Positions 1 to 5,462 of a stretch of 17,984 nt of DNA are shown one piece after another (within the stretch, counting starts at the first letter, position 1; the number at the start of each line of letters is the position of its first letter). Under the pieces are notes generated by a model that saw only the letters and a list, made by a program, of their open reading frames with translations, was not told the DNA's origin and did not search any database. This stretch comes from JAWVZB01 sp033722375 (GTDB taxonomy: Bacteria > Actinomycetota > Nitriliruptoria > Nitriliruptorales > Nitriliruptoraceae): contig JAWVZB010000067.1 in the NCBI GenBank assembly GCA_033722375.1, positions 1 to 17,984 on the forward strand, read 5' to 3'. The position numbers and the translations under genes are program-made.

Positions 1-1
1 C

Positions 2-1033
2 GCCACGTCCCTGCTCGACGAGATCGGTCCGTGGCTCCCCACCGAGTGGACCTGGGTCACCGAGGTGGGGACCGAGATCGACAACCTCCGTGCCATCGTG
101 AACCTCCTTCCCGATGGCCGTCAGGAGCTGGCGCAAGCGATCGCCTGCAGCATCGGGCGCTACCACGACGCCACCCAGTCCTTCCGCGAGGGGATACAGG
201 AGCTGACCCGCTACGCCAAGGCGTTCACCCACCCCTCACCGGTCCGTGTCGCCCTGCTGGCGCAGCTCGCCACGCTCCACCTGCGCACGGGAGACACCGA
301 CGTGGCAAGCGAGCTGCTGGCCTCGGCACGGCAGGTCGAGAAGGAACACGGCGCGCCCGACTGGGACGATGTCGCCGTCGACCGGGCTCGGGGGGAGATC
401 GCCCGGCGCAGAGACGACCCCCAGCGCGCTGCCGAGATCGCGCGTACTGCTCTCGACCGCAACCTCACCGACCGCGGACGGTCGCGCATGCTCAACCTGC
501 TGGGGACGAGCCTCGCGGCACTCGGGGACTTCGCGGGAGCCCAACGAGCTCTCCACGAACAGCTCGAGATCACGCGCCGGCTCGGCTTCGAAGCCAGCAT
601 CGCATCCGCACACGGGAACCTCGCCGAGACCGCCCTGCGGCTGGGGGAGCTCGAGCGAGCCGCGCACCATCAGCGTGCCTGCCTCGATCTCGCCATGGAG
701 CAGGGGTCGCAGGCGATGGTGGCCTTCTCGCTCATCGTCGCTGCCCGACTCGCCGGAAGCGATGAGGACCTGAGCATGGCGGTGCGTCTCCACGCCCGGG
801 CCGACGCGATGCTCGACGAGCTGGGGCTCAGCCTCTACGAGGACGACCAACGGCAGAGCGACAAGCTCCTGTCCTCCGCACATCAGGAGCTCGGCAAGCA
901 GCGCTTCCACGATCTGCTGGAGGAGGGGCGACGTCTCACCATCCCGGCGGCAACGGAACTGGCCGACGGCGTGTTCGGGGCGATCTCCGGTGCCGAGGTC
1001 GACCTCCGAGACGACCACACAGCGATGACCTGA
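2..1033 (+). CDS. TPR-containing regulator/ATPase, C-terminal part (5' end outside window)
   Basis: The reading frame is open from the first bases of the window to a TGA at 1031-1033, so this is the C-terminal ~343 residues of a larger protein. It is a helical repeat protein with TPR-like units rich in Ala, Leu and Arg, for example around 'LNLLGTSLAALGDFAGAQRA' and 'AHGNLAETALRLGELERAA'. An 'EIDNLRAI' segment near the start resembles the junction between the NB-ARC-type ATPase and TPR region in AfsR/SARP-like and LuxR-type actinobacterial regulators. The end ('RFHDLLEEGRRLT') matches the usual C-terminal helix of that family ('F..A..EGR.L'). The TPR region of such proteins normally senses a partner or ligand. 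The DNA-binding and nucleotide-binding domains, if present, are upstream and unseen. Its stop codon lies 18 bases before the subtilase start, which suggests one operon. The family call is from memory of the pattern. Confidence 0.75.
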   Translation, partial: ATSLLDEIGPWLPTEWTWVTEVGTEIDNLRAIVNLLPDGRQELAQAIACSIGRYHDATQSFREGIQELTRYAKAFTHPSPVRVALLAQLATLHLRTGDTDVASELLASARQVEKEHGAPDWDDVAVDRARGEIARRRDDPQRAAEIARTALDRNLTDRGRSRMLNLLGTSLAALGDFAGAQRALHEQLEITRRLGFEASIASAHGNLAETALRLGELERAAHHQRACLDLAMEQGSQAMVAFSLIVAARLAGSDEDLSMAVRLHARADAMLDELGLSLYEDDQRQSDKLLSSAHQELGKQRFHDLLEEGRRLTIPAATELADGVFGAISGAEVDLRDDHTAMT

Positions 1034-1051
1034 GGACCGGGAGGACCGAAG

Positions 1052-2629
1052 ATGGACGACAACACCAACGGCGGATCCGCCGAGACACCGAGCCGAGAGC
1101 CGGGACCGACACCGGACGGCGACGACAACGGGACCGACGGGCCCGAAAGGGTCGACCGCGGTGACCACCGGCCCGGGGGTCCATGGCGGGAACGGGTGCG
1201 CCTCGGACCAGGAGGCCTGGCCTACACGCCCGGTCAGGTGATCGTCCCTGCGGAACACGAGGACCGAGCCACCCGGCTCCTCGAGCTGTACGCATCCGGC
1301 CCGGACATCCGTCAGGAGCGGAACCGCGACATCGACCGCGAGGAGTCACGCGACGGGGAGCACATCCGCTTCTCCGGGCTCCCCCAGGTGCTCCGAGCCG
1401 TCCAGCTGCTCCGGCAGGCGGGGATCGAAGCGCAGCCCAATCACGTGCTCTTCGCCACCGGCTGCTGTCCGCCACACCCCGCGTCGCGAGGACGGGACGG
1501 TGCCTACCGTCGGACCTACCGCGACGCCGGGACCAAGGCCGAACCGTTCTACGGGGACCCGTTCTACGGCGACCCTTTCTACGGGGACCCGTTCTACGGC
1601 GATGCCGGTGGCGGGGGGTGCTGCTGCTGTGGCCGGGGCACGATGGCGGCTCCGTTCTACGGCGATCCCTTCTATGGCGACCCCTTCTATGGCGACCCCT
1701 TCTACGGTGACCCGTTCTACGGTGACGCCCCCGGCAATCCGGCTGTGGCTGGCACGCATCCCTCGGGACGACGCCCGAGCTCCGCGAGACCTGCCGATCC
1801 GCAGGCGGCTCCCGCGGCTGACGCAACCGACTTCGACCGGGTCCGCATCGCGATCCTCGATACGGGCTGGGCCAGACAAAAAGCGCCAGCGAAGCCGGCG
1901 ACGCTGCACGACCACGGCGGCGACGTGCCGGACGAGGACGGGGACCGCTTCTTGGACCCAGCTGCGGGACACGGGACGTTCATCGCGGGGGTCATCGAGC
2001 AACTCGCCCCGGGATGCTCCCTCGAACTGTTCGCCCCGCTCTCCGGCTACGGCGACGGCGACGAGTGGACGATCGCCCACATCCTCGACGAGTTGGCCCA
2101 ACGTCCCGAGGATGGCGGGAAGCCGCATGAACTCCTCCCCCACCTGGTGAACCTGTCGTTCGGTGGCTACTCGCCCTACGGCATGGCGGTGCTCGCTCGC
2201 CCCATCGCCAAACTGCAGGATCGGGGCGTCGTGATCGTGTCCTCAGCCGGCAACGACGCCACCTGCGTCCCGACGGTCCCCGCGGTGATGCCAGGCGTCA
2301 TCGGGGTGGCGGCGTTGGACGAGAACGGCGATCCGGCTCCGTTCACCAACTACGGACCTTGGGTGCGCGCGTGCACCTTCGGCCAGGACGTCGTGAGCTG
2401 GTTCTTCGACGGTTTCGACGGTCCAGAGCAGCCCGTCGACGGGGGCAGGGACCCCGACTCCTTCGAAGGCTGGGCACGCTGGAGCGGAACCTCGTTCGCC
2501 GCGCCGCGGCTCGTCGCTCGGCTCGCGGCTGAGATCGCCGGCGGGGCGAGTGGCCACGAAGCCGTCGCACGCCTGATCGACGACCCCGACCTCGAACGCA
2601 AGCCCTTGCTCGGCACGCACGTCCCCTGA
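1052..2629 (+). CDS. Subtilisin-like (S8) serine protease with PFYGD repeats and a Cys4 cluster
   Basis: This is a 525-residue protein with a complete S8 catalytic set: Asp270 (AILDTGW), His307 (GHGTFIAGVI), oxyanion Asn401 (SSAGND) and Ser481 (SGTSFAAP). Residues ~55-137 ('PGQVIVPA' through 'AGIEAQPNHVLFA') resemble an I9-type subtilisin propeptide, which ends in a similar 'V.PN' strand. Between propeptide and catalytic domain are four PFYGD repeats (165-184), a Gly4-Cys4 segment (186-193, then GRGTMAA) and five more PFYGD repeats (201-225). A Cys pair also lies at 138-139. There is no N-terminal signal peptide or membrane segment, only a charged, disordered, Asp/Gly/Pro-rich start, so an intracellular or non-Sec location is inferred. 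The ATG has a GGGAGG ribosome site seven bases upstream. Propeptide removal would have to occur in or near the repeat linker. The substrate is unknown. The protease call is very secure; the role is not. Confidence 0.93.
   Translation: MDDNTNGGSAETPSREPGPTPDGDDNGTDGPERVDRGDHRPGGPWRERVRLGPGGLAYTPGQVIVPAEHEDRATRLLELYASGPDIRQERNRDIDREESRDGEHIRFSGLPQVLRAVQLLRQAGIEAQPNHVLFATGCCPPHPASRGRDGAYRRTYRDAGTKAEPFYGDPFYGDPFYGDPFYGDAGGGGCCCCGRGTMAAPFYGDPFYGDPFYGDPFYGDPFYGDAPGNPAVAGTHPSGRRPSSARPADPQAAPAADATDFDRVRIAILDTGWARQKAPAKPATLHDHGGDVPDEDGDRFLDPAAGHGTFIAGVIEQLAPGCSLELFAPLSGYGDGDEWTIAHILDELAQRPEDGGKPHELLPHLVNLSFGGYSPYGMAVLARPIAKLQDRGVVIVSSAGNDATCVPTVPAVMPGVIGVAALDENGDPAPFTNYGPWVRACTFGQDVVSWFFDGFDGPEQPVDGGRDPDSFEGWARWSGTSFAAPRLVARLAAEIAGGASGHEAVARLIDDPDLERKPLLGTHVP
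1544..1603 (+). repeat. In-frame tandem repeat, 4 x 15 bp (PFYGD)
   Basis: Four consecutive 15-base units of the form CCN TTC TAC GGN GAY encode PFYGD four times (residues 165-184 of the subtilase). Units differ only at third codon positions. The block ends directly before the Gly4-Cys4 segment. Confidence 0.95.
1652..1726 (+). repeat. In-frame tandem repeat, 5 x 15 bp (PFYGD)
   Basis: Five consecutive 15-base units CCN TTC TAY GGN GAY encode PFYGD five times (residues 201-225 of the subtilase). The block mirrors the first one on the other side of the 16-residue Gly/Cys segment. As there, all differences between units are synonymous. Confidence 0.95.
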
Positions 2630-2659
2630 CCGCGAGCCTCACCCGCGTCCGGGATGGAG

Positions 2660-2675
2660 TTGTCCACAGGTGGAC
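2660..2675 (+). other. DnaA-box-like 9-mer within a short dyad
   Basis: TTGTCCACA (2660-2668) matches the DnaA-box form used in Streptomyces and mycobacteria. It overlaps an inverted repeat, GTCCAC-AG-GTGGAC (2662-2675). It sits upstream of the predicted leaderless promoter of the HNH gene, in the 92-base gap after the subtilase gene. A single box is not an origin and could arise by chance; it may instead be an operator. Confidence 0.35.
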
Positions 2676-2709
2676 GAACGTCTGTTCGGGAGATGTCACA
2701 GGGGCCACG

Positions 2710-2715
2710 TAGAGT
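2710..2715 (+). promoter_or_regulatory. Putative -10 element (TAGAGT) of a leaderless HNH transcript
   Basis: TAGAGT fits the TANNNT consensus and ends six bases before the ATG at 2722. Transcription would start at or next to the start codon, as is common in actinobacteria. No Shine-Dalgarno sequence precedes this ATG, which supports the idea. A convincing -35 box is not visible. Confidence 0.5.
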
Positions 2716-2721
2716 GGCTGC

Positions 2722-4047
2722 ATGACCTCGAACCAGACCTCCACCACTTCTTCCGAGCCGCCGGCGGTGCCGTCGCTGGCGGATGGTGCTGCCAAGCTCG
2801 CTGCGGTGGTGGAGTGTTTCGAAGCCTCCGAGCGGTTCCTGGCCAGGACGGTGCGGCTCCTGGGTGAGGTGATCGGCAGCGGCGTCTGTGAGGCGGTGGA
2901 GGGGCTGCCGATCGACATCTTCCTGACCAACGTGTGCCGGCTGATCGGCTCCGACCGGGCGACCCTGCTGACCTCCGCCGATGTGCTGCGCGACATGCCC
3001 CAACTCAGTCGGCTGTTCGAGGGCGGGGAGGTGTCGTGGGGGCAGGTCCGCAACATCTGCCTCAAAGCCTCCCGGCTGTCGCGCGACCACCGCACCAGTC
3101 TTGACGGGCGGATCGGCGCCACGATGGACCGCTGGGGCGGTCTGGACGGGTTCCATCCCGATGAGCTGCTGCACGAGGTCGACGTCGCGATCACCGAGCT
3201 GCGCGACCCGAAACAGGTCGAGCGGGAGGAGAGGGGGACACCGTCGTCGAGTTTCTTGGCGGTCCAGCCCCGGTTCGACGGCGGCATGCGGTTCCTGGGC
3301 GAAGCAGACCCGCTCGAGACCGCCACGCTGCTCGAGGCCTGGGATGCGGGCGCCAGGGATCGGCGTGCGGGTGGGGGCCCGTCGCTCCTCGACCACCACG
3401 ATGACAACCCCGACGTCCACGACGACGGCCGCCGTCCAAACCGCCCCTCACGGGCGTTCGACCGCTTCCAAGGGCTGCTCGCCTGCGCCGAGAACTATCT
3501 CGCCGGCACCAGCAGGCGGCCGCGTCCGAGCATGAACGTGATCGTCGACCTGCGTGACGTGCACGTGAACGCTGCGGGACAGTTGGAGACCCGCCTGCCG
3601 GGGTGTCTGCCCAGCCTGTCGGCACGGCTGGTCGAACTGCTCGCCTCGGATGCCGACCTGCGTGCGGTGGTCGTCGACGGGAAACGCCCGTTGGCGGTGT
3701 CCGCCAGACAGTCCGCGGCGATCCCGGCAGAGGTCCGGCTCGCGGTCAGACTCCGCGACCGCGGGGATCGGTTCCCCGGCTCCGACCTGCCGGCCTCCGA
3801 CGCGCACGTGCATCACCTCGTGCCACGCGAGCACGGCGGCAGCCACCACCCCGACAACCTCATCACGCTTGGCGCGAGACACCATCTGCATCACGTCCAC
3901 CGCCGCGGCTGGCGACCCGCACTCGACCCCGACACCGGCCTCGCGACCTTCGAACGCGACGGCAGAACCTTCCGCAGCCTCCCCCGCGGAACCCCCCTCG
4001 AACCACCCAACGACTCCGGCGGCCCCGACCCGCCCGACACCTCGTAG
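2722..4047 (+). CDS. DUF222 / HNH endonuclease-type protein (13E12 family)
   Basis: This 441-residue protein has the layout of the actinobacterial DUF222-HNH (REP13E12) family. A helical N-terminal domain (~20-200) is followed by a variable Pro/Arg/Asp-rich stretch (~220-260), a second helical part and a C-terminal HNH motif. The HNH region runs from His364-His365 through 'HGG' and Asn379 ('PDNLITL') to His387-His388 and 'HHVH'. The start is set by the apparent leaderless promoter. The Cys normally found three residues before the first His (C.VHH) is Ala361, and the one after the NL strand (L-C-..HH) is Gly384, so the zinc-knuckle cysteines of typical relatives are absent. These genes often occur in many diverged copies per genome and are often regarded as selfish or domesticated elements. 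The biological role is unknown, and nuclease activity cannot be assumed. Confidence 0.9.
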   Translation: MTSNQTSTTSSEPPAVPSLADGAAKLAAVVECFEASERFLARTVRLLGEVIGSGVCEAVEGLPIDIFLTNVCRLIGSDRATLLTSADVLRDMPQLSRLFEGGEVSWGQVRNICLKASRLSRDHRTSLDGRIGATMDRWGGLDGFHPDELLHEVDVAITELRDPKQVEREERGTPSSSFLAVQPRFDGGMRFLGEADPLETATLLEAWDAGARDRRAGGGPSLLDHHDDNPDVHDDGRRPNRPSRAFDRFQGLLACAENYLAGTSRRPRPSMNVIVDLRDVHVNAAGQLETRLPGCLPSLSARLVELLASDADLRAVVVDGKRPLAVSARQSAAIPAEVRLAVRLRDRGDRFPGSDLPASDAHVHHLVPREHGGSHHPDNLITLGARHHLHHVHRRGWRPALDPDTGLATFERDGRTFRSLPRGTPLEPPNDSGGPDPPDTS

Positions 4048-4082
4048 TCCCGGCAGCCCTTCCCTCACCGTGCCCGCGGTTC

Positions 4083-4088
4083 TACGGT
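4083..4088 (+). promoter_or_regulatory. Putative -10 element (TACGGT) of a leaderless GNAT transcript
   Basis: TACGGT fits TANNNT and is six bases before the GTG at 4095, the same spacing as at the HNH gene. No ribosome-binding site lies between it and the start codon. It is one of the arguments for the GTG start. Confidence 0.5.
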
Positions 4089-4094
4089 TCAGCC

Positions 4095-4622
4095 GTGGGC
4101 CACTTCACGATCCGGGAACCTCGCCCCGATGACGCCGCGGCGCTCGGGCGGATCCACGTGCGTGCGTGGCAGACGGGCTACCGGAACGGGCTCATGCCCG
4201 ACGACTACCTCGACGGACTGTCCGTCGATGAGCGCGCCCAGATGTGGCGCGACGCCGTCGAGGCTCCGCCCCGTCCACGTCGAGCCCACCTCACCGCGGC
4301 CGACGACAACGACACCCCCGTGGGCTTCATCCTCGTAGGCCCCGCCGAAGGGGACGACGGTGCCGACGAGGGCGAGGTCTACGCGCTCAACGTCGACCCT
4401 GACGTCTGGGGCCAAGGAGCCGGCCGGGCCCTGCTCGATGCCGGCACCGACGCCCTCGCCGACGCAGGCTTCACCGACCTCGTCCTCTGGGTCCATCGCG
4501 ACGCTGAACGCTCCCGCGCCTTCTACGAACACAACGGCTGGCAGCCGGACGGGGCCGAGAGGACCCAGGACGTACTCGGCGTCGAGGTCCCCGAGGTGCG
4601 CTACCGGAGGACCGTGCCGTGA
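4095..4622 (+). CDS. GNAT family N-acetyltransferase
   Basis: A 175-residue single-domain GNAT protein, the usual length for the family. It opens with the typical first strand ('FTIREPRPDDAAAL'). The acetyl-CoA pyrophosphate loop is in 'DVWGQGAGRALLDAG', equivalent to the R/Q-x-x-G-x-G/A motif A, and 'RSRAFYEHNGW' is the usual motif B region. The substrate cannot be told from sequence. The chosen GTG start gives a protein beginning at the first GNAT strand. The same frame is open further upstream, but that part overlaps the HNH gene and is not GNAT-like. The stop codon overlaps a possible GTG (4619-4621) at the head of the damaged glycosyltransferase region, so the two were probably once co-transcribed. 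Confidence 0.9.
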   Translation: MGHFTIREPRPDDAAALGRIHVRAWQTGYRNGLMPDDYLDGLSVDERAQMWRDAVEAPPRPRRAHLTAADDNDTPVGFILVGPAEGDDGADEGEVYALNVDPDVWGQGAGRALLDAGTDALADAGFTDLVLWVHRDAERSRAFYEHNGWQPDGAERTQDVLGVEVPEVRYRRTVP

Positions 4623-4694
4623 CGACCGCCGGGGCCGTGGGCGGAGGCACGGGCGGGGAGCCGCTGGTACCGGGATCTGCCCCGCTCCGTCTGG

Positions 4695-5075
4695 TTGATC
4701 GCGGGAGCTCACCTGCTCCTCCTGCTGGTGTTGGCGGGTCGCTACGGCCACCACCGTGACGAGCTGTACTTCCTCGAAGCGACCCACCACCTCGCGCTCG
4801 GCTACGTCGACCAACCGCCGCTGGTCGTCTACGTCGCCTGGCTCCAGACCCGCTTGTTCGGCGTGGCGGTCGACACGCTGCGCTACGTACCGGCGCTCGC
4901 GTCCGCCGCCTCGGTCGTGCTCGGGGCGCTGCTGGCGCGAGAGTTCGGCGGTGGCCACCGTGCGCGGATCCTGGCAGCGGGTGCCGTGGCCGGCGCCCCG
5001 TTCGTGCTGTCGACCGGCCATCTGCTGTCGACCGCAACTCACTCCCCGACACCGAAGCTGAGAGCGTCATCGTGA
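4695..5075 (+). pseudogene. Glycosyltransferase family 39 (ArnT/PMT-like), N-terminal fragment
   Basis: The fragment encodes a hydrophobic first helix (LLLLLVLAG) and the loop 'GHHRDELYFLEATHHLALG' followed by 'YVDQPPL'. This is characteristic of GT-C family 39 enzymes, which move sugars from lipid carriers; the Asp-Glu of this loop is the family's catalytic/acceptor motif. Homology continues to about 'LSTGHLLSTAT' near 5036. It then breaks into an unrelated tail and a stop at 5075, just where the family should continue with further membrane helices. The start is uncertain: no ATG is available, the TTG at 4695 is possible, and the frame is open back to 4623. At ~115 matching residues of an expected ~500, it cannot be a working enzyme on its own. 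Confidence 0.8.
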
Positions 5076-5437
5076 TCACCGGGAGCTACGGCGAGGCCGG
5101 GGCGCTCGATCGGGCGCGTCGGGGAGCCGAAAGGTTGAACCGATCGGACGGAGCGAGCCCCGACCGCACGGGAGACCCTCCCGACCGCCCCGTCCCCTAC
5201 TCCGGCCACAACAGCTACTGGCACTGGCGCCGCCCCACCGACGACCACGCCACCGTCATCGCCGTCCGCATGTCCGAAGCTTTCCTCGCCCGGCACTTCG
5301 ACGACTGCGAACTCGCGGCGACCATCGAGGTCCCGTTCGGCATCGACAACGAGGTGGCGGGACAGCCGATCTGGCTCTGCCGCGGCCTGCGCGGGACCTG
5401 GAACCAGGCCTGGCACGACTTCAGGCACTACAACTGA
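5036..5437 (+). pseudogene. Glycosyltransferase family 39 (ArnT/PMT-like), C-terminal fragment in another frame
   Basis: In the +2 frame relative to the preceding fragment, sequence from about 5036 reads 'NSLPDTEAESVIVITGSYGE', then 'AGALD' and later 'YSGHNSYWHWRRP', 'GIDNEVAGQPIWLC' and a final 'FRHYN'. This is the soluble C-terminal part of the same actinobacterial GT39 proteins, whose usual text is '..V.TGNYGEAGALD..', 'YSGHN.YW.WGPP' and 'DN...G.P.W.C'. The first usable start codon is the GTG at 5072. Together the two fragments look like one gene that lost roughly its central half and shifted frame at ~5031-5041. The C-terminal piece has no membrane helix and no catalytic loop. A misassembly in the source sequence would give the same picture. 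Confidence 0.78.
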
Positions 5438-5462
5438 CCGGCCCGGGGGACGGGGCAACTCG

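Noticed and set aside
1544..1726. The repeat blocks as a possible CRISPR or intergenic satellite.
   Set aside because: The 15-base units are contiguous, in frame and encode an identical pentapeptide; there are no spacers.
936..1826. A minus-strand frame across the regulator/subtilase junction and the repeats.
   Set aside because: It is almost entirely Arg/Pro/Gly with no motif and no ribosome site; the plus-strand frame has the protease signature.
2660..2668. A replication origin.
   Set aside because: There is only one DnaA-like box, no AT-rich unwinding region, and no dnaA/dnaN genes nearby.
5072..5437. A free-standing small gene.
   Set aside because: Family-like residues continue upstream of the GTG at 5072 to about 5036, and the whole piece matches only the tail of family-39 glycosyltransferases.
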